From Streptomyces sp. CB01635 (lineage in GTDB: Bacteria > Actinomycetota > Actinomycetes > Streptomycetales > Streptomycetaceae), in contig NZ_NNBL01000038.1 in the NCBI RefSeq assembly GCF_002803065.1, positions 1-64,000 of the forward strand: DNA of 64,000 bases, in the 5' to 3' direction. The notes under the pieces were generated by a model. That model did not search any database. It saw nothing but the letters and a program-made list of their open reading frames with translations, and was not told where the DNA came from. The position numbers and the translations under genes were made by a program. This document shows, piece after piece, positions 24,413-32,333 of the stretch (position 1 is its first letter; each line of letters opens with the position of its first letter).

Positions 24413-25914
24413 GCGCACGCAACAACGACACTCTGTTCGACTTCGATGCCCAGGCCGTGGCCTCGCAGATCCTCGCCCATCCGGTCCTCCCGCCCCGCGA
24501 TGAACAGGGAGAGGGCGTCGTCGCCACCGCTCAAGGACTGCTGCCCGACACCCTCAGCGACCGCGGCAACGCCAAGCTCTTCGTCCGTCTCTACGCGCGT
24601 GACTACCGGCATGTGCCGGGTCTTGGCTGGTTCCGCTGGGACGGCACACGCTGGCAGGTCGACGAGGACGACACCGTGCTGTGGGCCGCGGGTGATCTCG
24701 CCGAGTCGCTGGCCACCGGCGACCCGCGCGGTGTGTTCGCTCCGCAGGCGCTGCAGCAGCACCGTCGCCGCGCGCTGAGCACCAGTGGCATGAACGCGAT
24801 GCTCACCCAGGCCAAGTCCGCGCCCGGCATGGTCCTCAACGCCGCCCGGCTGGACGCCGATCCGTACGCTCTGTGCACCCCGTCCGGCGTCGTCGACCTG
24901 CGGACCGGGACGATCCACCGCGCCGACCCCGACAAGGACTTCCACTCGCGCTCCACCACGGCGGCCCCGCTGGCGATGCCGACGCCGCGCTGGGACCGCT
25001 TCCTCAGGGACACCTTCGGTGCGGATCCCGAGGGCGCGGAGATGATCGACTTCCTGCATCTGCTGCTGGGCTACTCCCTCACCGGAGACGTCGGAGGGCA
25101 GGTCATGCCGTTCCTCTTCGGCTCCGGCAAGAACGGCAAGTCGGTGCTGCTCGACGTACTGATGAAACTCATCGGTGACTACGCCGATGCCGCCCCGCCC
25201 GGCTTCCTCATGGCCCGCCCCTACGAGGGCCACCCCACCGACCTGGCCGAACTCCACGGCCGCCGCGTCATCGTGTGCAGCGAGGTCAAGCCCGGAGACC
25301 GGTTCGACGAGGCGCGGGTCAAGCTGCTCACGGGCGGGGACCGGATCAAGGCGCGCCGCATGCGCCAGGACTTCTTCAGCTTCCAACCGACCCACAAACT
25401 ATGGCTGCTGGGCAATCACCGGCCCGAAGTCGGCTCGGGTGGCTTCGCGTTCTGGCGGCGGATGCGTCTCATCCCGTTCGAGCGCGTCGTGCCCGACCAC
25501 CGGAAGATCGACAACCTCGCCGACCTCCTCGTCACGGAGGAGGGCCCCGGCATCCTCAACTGGCTGATCGAGGGCGCCCGTCGCTATCTCGGCGGCGAGC
25601 GGGACCTCACCGGGCCCGAGCGCGTCCGCATCGCCACCTCCGCGTACGCGGAGACCGAGGACCACACCGGGCGCTTTTTGAGCGAGTCCTGCCGTCTGGA
25701 CACCGAACTCAGGGCCGAACAAGCGTGGCTGTACACGGCCTATAAGACGTGGTGCCAGAATGAGGGAGCCCCGCCCATCTCGTCACGCGCCTTCGCGGCC
25801 CGGGTCCGCGAAGTGCTGGGACTGGCATCGCCCAAGGCGATGATCCTCTCCAACCAGCGGAAGTACTACCCGGGCATCGGACTGACGGCACTGGCCGACG
25901 AGGAGAGAGCTTGA
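24409..25914 (+). CDS. D5/P4-type SF3 helicase
   Basis: 501 aa, GTG start. The N-terminal D5_N-like part covers residues 50-190 (LFVRLYARDYRHVPGLGWF then RWDGTRW). The SF3 core carries Walker A FGSGKNGKSVLLD, followed by AELHGRRVIVCSEVKPGDR (Walker B region), KLLTGGDRIKARRM and THKLWLLGNHRP (sensor). The C-terminal domain (about 400-500) is a winged-helix-like tail. It should be the hexameric replicative helicase partner of the prim-pol encoded immediately upstream. The last 48 nt overlap the end of a transposon-borne tnpB on the other strand. Confidence 0.9.
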   Translation: MSARNNDTLFDFDAQAVASQILAHPVLPPRDEQGEGVVATAQGLLPDTLSDRGNAKLFVRLYARDYRHVPGLGWFRWDGTRWQVDEDDTVLWAAGDLAESLATGDPRGVFAPQALQQHRRRALSTSGMNAMLTQAKSAPGMVLNAARLDADPYALCTPSGVVDLRTGTIHRADPDKDFHSRSTTAAPLAMPTPRWDRFLRDTFGADPEGAEMIDFLHLLLGYSLTGDVGGQVMPFLFGSGKNGKSVLLDVLMKLIGDYADAAPPGFLMARPYEGHPTDLAELHGRRVIVCSEVKPGDRFDEARVKLLTGGDRIKARRMRQDFFSFQPTHKLWLLGNHRPEVGSGGFAFWRRMRLIPFERVVPDHRKIDNLADLLVTEEGPGILNWLIEGARRYLGGERDLTGPERVRIATSAYAETEDHTGRFLSESCRLDTELRAEQAWLYTAYKTWCQNEGAPPISSRAFAARVREVLGLASPKAMILSNQRKYYPGIGLTALADEERA

Positions 25915-26765
25915 CTTCCCCCGTCTCCCCGAAGGGAGAGGGTTCCTACGGCTTGCGCCGTGAGGTTTCCTGCTTCACTGCCGATTGCCCCGCCCGGAGT
26001 TTTCCGTTGAGGTCTTACACCAGCTCCACAGGCCGATGCCGTCAGCCCGACGGCCAGAAGGTTGCGTGCCGCGTTGACGTCCCGGTCGTGGGACGTGCCG
26101 CAGCTTGTGCACGTCCACTCGCGGACGTTGAGCGGCATGCGTTCGGTGAGTGTGCCGCAGGTGGAGCACAGTTCGGAGGAGGGGAAGAAGCGGTCGACCG
26201 CGACCACTTCCCGCCCGTACCAGGCCGCCTTGTACTCCAGCATGCTCCGGAACTGCGACCACGACGCGTCACTGATCGCGCGCGCCAGGGTGTGGTTCTT
26301 GACCATGTTCCGGACGGTGAGGTCCTCGATGACGAGCGTTTGGTTCTCACGCACGAGGGGTTCTGCCATCTTGGCGAGAGTGAGCGCACAGTCCCGGTAG
26401 CGGAATCCCGAGGTGGTGTACTCGGCGGACTTCCGCGATTTCTTCCGCGACTTGAACCGCGGGTACCTGGCGCGCTTGGTGAAGGAGTGCGCGAATGCCG
26501 TCTGCAAGTGCCGCAGCGTCTGCTGGAGCGGCACCGAGGACACCTCTGTGAGGTAGTCGAGCTCCTCGGTCTTCTTCCACTCGGTGAGCAGCGCGGACGT
26601 CCGGTTGCAGTTGATCCGCTGCCGCACCCAGGCTTCGGTACGAGCCGCCAGGGCCATGTTGTAGACCTTGCGCACGCATCCGAACGCGCGCGACAGCTCG
26701 GCCGGCTGCGCATCGGTCGGATAGAAACGGTACTTGAACGCCCGCTCCACGTGACTCCCGGCCAT
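25866..26765 (-). pseudogene. TnpB lacking the RuvC-I region
   Basis: Open frame of 299 aa starting MAGSHVERAFKYRFYPTDAQ, the normal TnpB N-terminus, with the usual beta-barrel and basic stretch KSRKKSRKS. At about residue 145 the text jumps from FRYRDCALTLAKMAEPLV straight to RENQTLVIEDLTVRNMV (RuvC-II Glu). The roughly 100 residues that normally hold the RuvC-I catalytic Asp are absent, without loss of frame. The zinc knuckles (CSTCGT, CTSCG) and RuvC-III (HDRDVNAARN) remain. It therefore cannot cut as a normal TnpB. Whether the frame-preserving deletion is decay or selected is open. Confidence 0.8.
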
Positions 26766-26840
26766 GCTCAGAAACTGGAACGGGATCACGTAAACATCAA
26801 TCCTGCGTTTCCCCTCCGCCCTGCAGGGCGGAGTATCCAC
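25914..26840 (-). mobile_element. IS200/IS605-type element with a single, internally deleted tnpB
   Basis: The element lies between the SF3 helicase and the next plasmid gene. At its right end are stacked hairpins (CCGTCTCCCCGAAGGGAGAGG and CTACGGCTTGCGCCGTGAGG), typical of the end that forms TnpB guide RNA. The other end has CTCCGCCCTGCAGGGCGGAG. No tnpA is present, so it depended on a TnpA in trans. Confidence 0.75.
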
Positions 26841-26851
26841 GGAGGTATGCG

Positions 26852-27253
26852 ATGAGCGCCCTCATCACCGAGTACGAGATCGCGCACGAGACCGATCTTG
26901 TCTGGCTCGAGGACATCGACACCCTGGACTACGTACGCCAGAGCCTGGACCGGCTGCCCACCCGGCGTGGCAGGCCCGCCTACCACCGGGACGGCCGCAT
27001 GGTCGGCTACGCGGTCCTCGGCACGCAGGCCAAGCCGTCGCGCTCCTCGGGCACGTTCCGCCGTCGAGTCTTCTGGCTGCTGCCGCACGACCGGGACAGC
27101 GAGCCCGAGGGCCTGTACGCCAAGGGTGCCCCGGCCGAGGCCGTGGACCCGTGCACGCTCGGGCCCGGTGACAAGGGCCGTAAGACCGAGCGCTCGGAGG
27201 GCGGACCGCCGTCCTCGGCCATGCGGGCGCTGGGAATCACGCTGCCGTTGTAG
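26852..27253 (+). CDS. Conserved plasmid protein (possibly DUF6009)
   Basis: 133 aa, GGAGG 7 nt before ATG 26852. The sequence ITEYEIAHETDLVWLEDIDT and RMVGYAVLG, FRRRVFWLLPHDRD resemble a family I recall as DUF6009 from Streptomyces plasmids, often near primase genes. No catalytic motif is obvious. The insertion sequence upstream probably split it from the primase-helicase operon, and its ribosome binding site lies at the transposon edge. Confidence 0.6.
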   Translation: MSALITEYEIAHETDLVWLEDIDTLDYVRQSLDRLPTRRGRPAYHRDGRMVGYAVLGTQAKPSRSSGTFRRRVFWLLPHDRDSEPEGLYAKGAPAEAVDPCTLGPGDKGRKTERSEGGPPSSAMRALGITLPL

Positions 27254-27311
27254 CGCCACAGGCCCCTCCGTTTCCGGTTCGAGAGCCTCCGAAGCGCCGC
27301 ACGGACATTGC

Positions 27312-27338
27312 AAAGAACCGTCCGCCCGGTATATTTCT
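27312..27338. promoter_or_regulatory. ARE-like operator before the monooxygenase gene
   Basis: On the minus strand this reads AATATACCGGGCGGACGGTT then CTTTG, similar in the ATACC...CGGTT core to the two stronger ARE-like sites at 29591 and 31775. It is weaker and on its own not convincing. Confidence 0.35.
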
Positions 27339-27382
27339 CCGCCGAGGGCATGACTGCAGGGCACCTACCGTAGGGGGAACGG

Positions 27383-28831
27383 GTGGCGAGTCGTATGCAT
27401 GTGCAAGTGGCGATAGTCGGCGGGGGGCCGGTCGGCATGTGCCTGGCCGCCGAGCCGGCGGCGCACGGGGTGCGCGTTCTGGTCCTGGAGTCCCGTACCG
27501 ATGTGTCCCTGCGCCCCGAGGCGACCACGCTGCACGCCCGGACGGTGCAGTCCCTGGTCCGGCGCGGACACCTCGCGGGTCTGATATCCGTCGGCGGGGC
27601 CGCCACGAGTCCCTTCCATTTCGCGGGGATTCTCGGTCTGGCGATCTCTGCTCCGGCCGGGGAGCCGGAGCCCGTACTCAAGTGCCCGCAGGCCGAACTC
27701 GAGCGGCGCTTCGAAGAGCGGGCCCGTACCGCCGGCGCGCGGATCCTGCGGGGCGTGTCGGTGACGGACGTCCAGCAGGAGCACGACGCGGTCCGCATCA
27801 CCGCCCGGGGGCCGCAGGAGTGCTGGAGCTGGCGGGCCCAGTACGTGGTGGGGGCGGACGGTGCGCGCAGCACGGTGCGCGAACTCGCGGGCATCGGCTG
27901 CCGGGTGTATCCGGCGACCGTGTCCGCGATGATGGGTCGGGTCCGCCTCCAGCGGCCGGACGAGCTGCGCCCGGGCTGGCACCGCACCCGACGCGGCTGG
28001 ATCGTCGCCAAGGCGGACCCGGACGGCGGGGTCCACCTGCGGACGCTCAACTGCCAACGGGAGCACAGCGACCGGTACCGGCCGCCCACCCTCGACGAGC
28101 TGCGCTGCGAGGTCGGCCGGATCGCCGGGCGTGACATCGCGATGAGCGAACCGCGGTGGCTGAGCAGGTTCAGCGACTTCTCCCGGATCGCCCGTACCTA
28201 CCGCGCCGGACGCATCCTGCTGGCGGGCGACGCGGCGCACGTGCACTTCCCGATCGGTGGCCAAGGGCTGAGCACGGGGCTGTTCGACGCCGTCAATCTC
28301 GGCTGGAAGCTGGCGCTCACGGTGCGCGGTGACGCGGGGGAGGGGCTGCTCGACACCTACGACCAGGAGCGCAGACCCGCCGCGCAGCGGGTCGTCGACA
28401 ACACGCGGGCTCAGCTCGCCCTGATGCGGCCGGGAGCCGAACTCGACCCGCTGCGGGAGCTGTTCGGCGATCTGCTGTCCAGGGGAGCGGAGAACAGCAG
28501 GCTCGGCGCGATGATCAGCGCCCAGGACACGGTGCTGCCCTGCCGCACCGGGCATTCCTCCGCTTGGGAAGGAAGGTTTCTGCGCAATGTGCCGCTGACC
28601 ACGGGGGAGGGGCCGACCGATGTGATCGGGCTGCTCCGCGGGGGCGGCCGGTGTTGCTGCTTCTCGGGGAGCGGGGCAGCCGGTATGCGGAGCAGGTCCG
28701 GGGCTGGTCCGGGTCGCTGCGTGTCGTCCATGCCGCCCCGGCGCCCGAGATCTCCTGCGATGCGCTGCTCGTACGGCCCGACGGTTGCATCGCATGGGCC
28801 CCGGACGGCGACGAGCTGGCTTCGGCCCTGA
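27383..28831 (+). CDS. Class A FAD monooxygenase, frameshifted near its end
   Basis: 482 aa as read from GTG 27383 (AGGGGG upstream). It has the FAD Rossmann motif VAIVGGGPVGMCLA, the middle DGARSTVRELAG, and GRILLAGDAAHVHFPIGGQG (FAD/NAD binding), as in aromatic hydroxylases of polyketide pathways. Past about 28645 (CTGCTCCGCGGGGGCGGCC) the frame turns to low-complexity Arg/Ser text. The +1 frame continues the family's thioredoxin-like C-terminus (PVLLLLGERGSRYAEQV and ALLVRPDGCIAWAPDGDELA). So one base is extra here, by mutation or sequencing error. It would hydroxylate or epoxidise an aromatic or unsaturated substrate. Its link to the streptogramin genes is only positional. Confidence 0.75.
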   Translation: MASRMHVQVAIVGGGPVGMCLAAEPAAHGVRVLVLESRTDVSLRPEATTLHARTVQSLVRRGHLAGLISVGGAATSPFHFAGILGLAISAPAGEPEPVLKCPQAELERRFEERARTAGARILRGVSVTDVQQEHDAVRITARGPQECWSWRAQYVVGADGARSTVRELAGIGCRVYPATVSAMMGRVRLQRPDELRPGWHRTRRGWIVAKADPDGGVHLRTLNCQREHSDRYRPPTLDELRCEVGRIAGRDIAMSEPRWLSRFSDFSRIARTYRAGRILLAGDAAHVHFPIGGQGLSTGLFDAVNLGWKLALTVRGDAGEGLLDTYDQERRPAAQRVVDNTRAQLALMRPGAELDPLRELFGDLLSRGAENSRLGAMISAQDTVLPCRTGHSSAWEGRFLRNVPLTTGEGPTDVIGLLRGGGRCCCFSGSGAAGMRSRSGAGPGRCVSSMPPRRPRSPAMRCSYGPTVASHGPRTATSWLRP

Positions 28832-28883
28832 CGGCGTACCTGGGGCCGGGCCGGGCGACCGGGAGGGGGGCGTGTACCAGCGC

Positions 28884-29555
28884 TCAGCCAGCGCTGGTCG
28901 GCGGGGCCTGCTCGGCCTCCAGCGCCTGCAGTTCGGCGAAGACCTTCGCGCCACGGCTCTCGCTGAGGTCCACGGAGGTGAGTACGGAGGACAGTACAAC
29001 GCTGGGCAGCACATGGCGCAGCAGGGCGGAGGCCCTGAACAGCAGATCCTGGTGGTCACGCATGGCCTGGGACATGGCCTGTACTCCGGCGAAGGAGCCC
29101 ACCAGGACCTCGGCGGTCTCGGCCGATACGACATGGGGCAGCAGCTCGCCCTGGCTCTGGGCCTTGTCCAGCAGCGTCTGGATGATCTCGCCCCATTGTG
29201 TGAAGGGGGCGGTGCGGTCGAGCCCGTGGGCCTGCTGGTCGAGCGTCAGCCGGACACCTGCCTGGACCATCGGGTCGGTCTGCAGGCGGTAGGCGTACAC
29301 CATCACCGTGTCGACGAGCTGCTGGATCTTGCTGGCGCGATCGGGAATGGGCAGCTGCTGGCCCTGCTCCTGAAGGACTCCCTCTGCCAGGTGTTCCTTC
29401 GAGGGGAAGTGGAAGTACAGGGCTCCCTTGGTGACGCCGGCCGTGGTGAGGATCTCGCTGATGGTCGCGGACTGGTAGCCGCGTTCCTCGAAGACCTTTG
29501 CCGCCGCCGAGAGCAGCGTCTGCCGTGTGCGAATGGCTCGATCCTGTTGCGCCAT
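28884..29555 (-). CDS. Gamma-butyrolactone receptor-type repressor (ArpA/BarA family)
   Basis: 223 aa TetR-like. The HTH TISEILTTAGVTKGALYFHF and the N-terminus MAQQDRAIRTRQTLL are typical of ArpA/ScbR/BarA/SpbR receptors; the ligand domain is Gln- and Leu-rich. An ARE-like operator lies about 40 bp before its start, suggesting autorepression released by a butyrolactone signal. The AfsA-like gene 1.2 kb away would make that signal. The neighbouring sites suggest it controls the SARP gene and afsA homologue as well. Confidence 0.88.
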   Translation of the reverse strand: MAQQDRAIRTRQTLLSAAAKVFEERGYQSATISEILTTAGVTKGALYFHFPSKEHLAEGVLQEQGQQLPIPDRASKIQQLVDTVMVYAYRLQTDPMVQAGVRLTLDQQAHGLDRTAPFTQWGEIIQTLLDKAQSQGELLPHVVSAETAEVLVGSFAGVQAMSQAMRDHQDLLFRASALLRHVLPSVVLSSVLTSVDLSESRGAKVFAELQALEAEQAPPTSAG

Positions 29556-29590
29556 GGTGGCCTCCTCCGATCATGAGCCCGGAGACCCAA

Positions 29591-29618
29591 TAAAAAAACC
29601 GTCCAGTTTGTATCTTAC
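29591..29618 (-). promoter_or_regulatory. ARE operator upstream of the receptor gene
   Basis: Read on the minus strand: AAGATACAAACTGGACGG followed by T7. It matches the site at 31775 (AAGATACATACCATCCGG then TTTAATT) at most positions, and both resemble known autoregulatory elements such as those bound by BarA. Confidence 0.75.
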
Positions 29619-29701
29619 TTCGGACGGCGCTTCGCGCGAACCTTCCGCCGTACAGGAATCGGAATCCACATGAAACGGTCACGAATAAGGAGGCGCTTGC
29701 G

Positions 29702-30634
29702 GTGAGCGGATCGAGGGCTGTGGGCTCGCAGCGGAGAGAGGGCGGGGAGGGCCCGGTGATCCTCGTGACCGGGGCGACCGGGACGGTGGGCCGGGAGTTG
29801 GTCCGGCGGTTCCCCTCCGGCCTGCGCGTTCGGCTCATGACGAGGGATCCCGCGAGGGTCACGGGCATGCCCGTGACCGTGGAGACGGTCGCTGCGGATC
29901 ACGGCGATCCGCAGTCGCTGGCCCGCGCTCTGGCGGGTGTGGGGACGGCCTTTCTCGTCACCAACCGCATCGCCGGTGACGACGACGCCCGGTTTGTCCG
30001 TGCCGCGTCCAAGGCTGGAGTGCGGCGTCTGGTGAAACTCTCCGCGGCGGCCGTGCTCGACCCGGACGCCGACGACCTCATCACGCGGTGGCAGCGTGCC
30101 AACGAGGAGCTGCTGCGCGCCTCCGGCATGGAGTGGACCCTGCTGCGGCCGCGCGCGTTCATGTCCAACTCCCTGTCCTGGGTGCCGTCCATCCGCTCCG
30201 AGCGCGTCGTACGGACGCTCCACGGGACCTCGGCCAACGCCTGTGTGGATCCCCGGGACATCGCGGAGGTCGCGGTGCGTGTCCTGACCGAGGAGGGGCA
30301 CGCCGGCAAGGCCTACACCCTCACCGGGCCCGAGGCGATCACAGCGGCCGAGCAGACGGATCAGCTCGGCCGGCTGCTCGGTATCCCGCTGCGCTTCGAG
30401 GAACTGACTCCCGACGAGGCGCGTGACGGCCTGGCCAAGCGCTGGCCGGCGCCGGTGGTCCAAGCCCTGCTGGAGAGCGCGGAACGCCAGCGCGGCGGGG
30501 CCAAGGCCGGTGTGGATGACACGGTTCGCGCGGTCACCGGGCGTCGGGCGGGGACCTTCGACGCCTGGGCCCGGGACCATCTTGCCGCGTTCACCCCGGA
30601 CTTGGCCGCGGGCCGCCCGCGGGTGCCGGGCTGA
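29702..30634 (+). CDS. NmrA-like NAD(P)-dependent reductase
   Basis: 310 aa, GTG start with AAGGAGG. The N-terminal ILVTGATGTVGRELVRRFP is an atypical-SDR Rossmann motif. TVETVAADHGDPQSLARALA and VGTAFLVTNRIAGDDDARFV follow the NmrA pattern. There is no clear YxxxK catalytic pair. Placed between the receptor and afsA-like genes, it could perform a reduction in butyrolactone signal synthesis, as reductases do in other such islands. Tailoring of the antibiotic is the alternative. Confidence 0.75.
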   Translation: MSGSRAVGSQRREGGEGPVILVTGATGTVGRELVRRFPSGLRVRLMTRDPARVTGMPVTVETVAADHGDPQSLARALAGVGTAFLVTNRIAGDDDARFVRAASKAGVRRLVKLSAAAVLDPDADDLITRWQRANEELLRASGMEWTLLRPRAFMSNSLSWVPSIRSERVVRTLHGTSANACVDPRDIAEVAVRVLTEEGHAGKAYTLTGPEAITAAEQTDQLGRLLGIPLRFEELTPDEARDGLAKRWPAPVVQALLESAERQRGGAKAGVDDTVRAVTGRRAGTFDAWARDHLAAFTPDLAAGRPRVPG

Positions 30635-30734
30635 GCGAGGTACGGGGGAGGCGCCTGACACGGAGCGGGTTCGGCATCCCCGGGGAGTGCCGGAACATCG
30701 CCGGGGATACCGCGCGGCGGCTCGCTGTGCGGTA

Positions 30735-31727
30735 TCAGGCCGGGCTCGCTGCCACGGTGACGGTGGACCAGAACACGAGCTCGCCCTCCTGGTGCCCGGT
30801 CACGACCACGGACTCCGTGCTGTCCGTGCTCGTCCTCGGCAGACGGCGCGCCTCGATCAGGCAGGGTGTGTCCAGTTCGGTGTAGCGCTTGAATTCACTG
30901 GTGACGTCGAGGGGCAGGGATGAGCGCCCCAGGGCCGCGGCCGTGGCCTGGCGGGCGGCTTCGATCAGCACCATGCCCGGCACATGGTCGCCCGGGTGCT
31001 CGAAGAGCACAGGGTGGCGGGTGTCCACCCTGAGCTGCCAGCTGTCCGGCTCTCCCGTGGGTGACAGCACGACGTCCATGGGGGAGGTGCGGCCGACGTT
31101 CTGCGGCGCCGTCGGGCTGGTCAGGGGGAGCGGGCGGCGGCCACTGTTCAGGCGCTCGGCGCGCAGTCGCTCGTAGACCTTGGGGGTGGTGCAGGTGAGG
31201 CCGGCGCTCCCGGTCGCGGCGATGTGGCCGTCACGGCGGATCGTGACGTCGTAGTGGAAGCCCGTCAGCTTGCCGCAACGCTGCTTGACCTCACTGCAGA
31301 CGATCTCCATGTCCAGTGCGGCCGGTGTCCCGTCGACCGCTATGTGCTCCGGTCGCACCGAGACCGAGAGGTCCCACATGAGGAAGTGGTGGCCGAGGGG
31401 AACACCGAACTCCGCGTGCGACAGGAGAGCGCCGACCTGGCGGATCGTCTCGGCCGCGATGAGCGGATCGTGGCAGCCGTCCACATTGGTGAAGAAGCTG
31501 TGCCCGCGCGGCCACTGGGCGGACGCGACGAAGTGCGTGTCGTCCAGCCGCGCCCAGTCGGTGAGCAGCACTTCGGCGACGCCGGCGCGGTGCACGAGCT
31601 CCTTGGGCACCGTGGTGGTCAGGGAGGGGAAGCGGCTGATGTCGCCGCGGTGAGGCGCTGTGCCGAGGGGCGGTGCGACAGCTGTGTCGATCGACGCGTG
31701 TTCGGTGCGGAACGTGATCACGGACAT
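30735..31727 (-). CDS. AfsA-family butyrolactone synthase homologue (BarX-like)
   Basis: 330 aa from ATG 31727 (GGGGGA upstream). Two hot-dog repeats are visible: VPKELVHRAGVAEVLLTDW and GHSFFTNVDG, then RQVGALLSHAEFGVPLGHHF in the first; HPGDHVPGMVLIEAARQA in the second, the family's conserved motif. AfsA proteins join a beta-ketoacyl group to dihydroxyacetone phosphate. Closely related BarX in S. virginiae acts in the virginiae butanolide system. Upstream lies an ARE-like site, so a receptor-controlled positive loop is likely. Confidence 0.88.
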   Translation of the reverse strand: MSVITFRTEHASIDTAVAPPLGTAPHRGDISRFPSLTTTVPKELVHRAGVAEVLLTDWARLDDTHFVASAQWPRGHSFFTNVDGCHDPLIAAETIRQVGALLSHAEFGVPLGHHFLMWDLSVSVRPEHIAVDGTPAALDMEIVCSEVKQRCGKLTGFHYDVTIRRDGHIAATGSAGLTCTTPKVYERLRAERLNSGRRPLPLTSPTAPQNVGRTSPMDVVLSPTGEPDSWQLRVDTRHPVLFEHPGDHVPGMVLIEAARQATAAALGRSSLPLDVTSEFKRYTELDTPCLIEARRLPRTSTDSTESVVVTGHQEGELVFWSTVTVAASPA

Positions 31728-31741
31728 GCTTCCCCCTGCGC

Positions 31742-31800
31742 GGATACGAAACCGGGTGTGTCTCACTGAGCGAGAAAGATACATACCATCCGGTTTAATT
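31742..31800 (-). promoter_or_regulatory. ARE operators upstream of the afsA homologue
   Basis: 31775-31800 reads AAGATACATACCATCCGG followed by TTTAATT. A second, weaker copy, GATACGAAACCGGGTGTGT, sits at 31744-31762. Both lie just upstream of the afsA-like start. The remaining intergenic DNA to 32022 shows no gene. Confidence 0.75.
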
Positions 31801-32022
31801 TCCAGGGATCCGCGAACTCCTGAGGCTCGGGATATGGAGTGATCTGCTCCGAATCGGGCGGACGGGAGCTGTCGATTTTCCTCGACTGGCGTCTGACGTG
31901 CGGCTCTTGCGGTGACGGCCGGGTGGTGTACCCAGGGGCGGCCGCATCTCAAGCGAAGCCAAAGTGACTCTCGAGTGCCCCGGTCGACCGTTCTTCCACG
32001 GACTGCGGAAGGAGGGTGACCG

Positions 32023-32214
32023 ATGAGCAGGGGTGAAGCCGTACTCCGTGTCGAGCGGGGGCGGGCGGACGATGCCGAACTCGCAGCCCTGACAGCTGTG
32101 TTGCTCGCGCTGCACCGGGCGCGTGAGAAGCCGGACGACGAACTCGAGGCGGTCGTTGCCTCCTCCTGGTGGAGGAGGCCCGGGGACTTTGTGCCGCCCG
32201 GAAGCTGGCGGTAG
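32023..32214 (+). CDS. Acyl-CoA carboxylase epsilon subunit
   Basis: 63 aa, GGAGGG before ATG 32023. LRVERGRADDAELAALTAVL is the conserved core of AccE/PccE, and it ends WRRPGDFVPPGSWR as in the family. The small subunit stabilises or activates the beta subunit encoded 120 bp downstream. In the cluster the pair would raise malonyl-CoA (or methylmalonyl-CoA) supply for the polyketide. Confidence 0.8.
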   Translation: MSRGEAVLRVERGRADDAELAALTAVLLALHRAREKPDDELEAVVASSWWRRPGDFVPPGSWR

Positions 32215-32251
32215 ATGCCCGGCCTGTAGCAATCCTCGAGTTCCCACCTTA

Positions 32252-32269
32252 AAACCGCGTACGCGGTTT
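32252..32269. promoter_or_regulatory. 18-bp perfect palindrome before the carboxylase beta gene
   Basis: AAACCGCGTACGCGGTTT followed by GTTAATGTG, 65 bp before the beta subunit start. The CGCGG core resembles operators of butyrolactone (pseudo-)receptors; the TetR gene downstream at 33939 may be the ligand-binding partner and shares the transcript. Confidence 0.6.
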
Positions 32270-32333
32270 GTTAATGTGTGCTGCACGGACCCGGGGTGGG
32301 ACCTCCGCGGCCTTGTCCCAGGAGGGGACTGAC

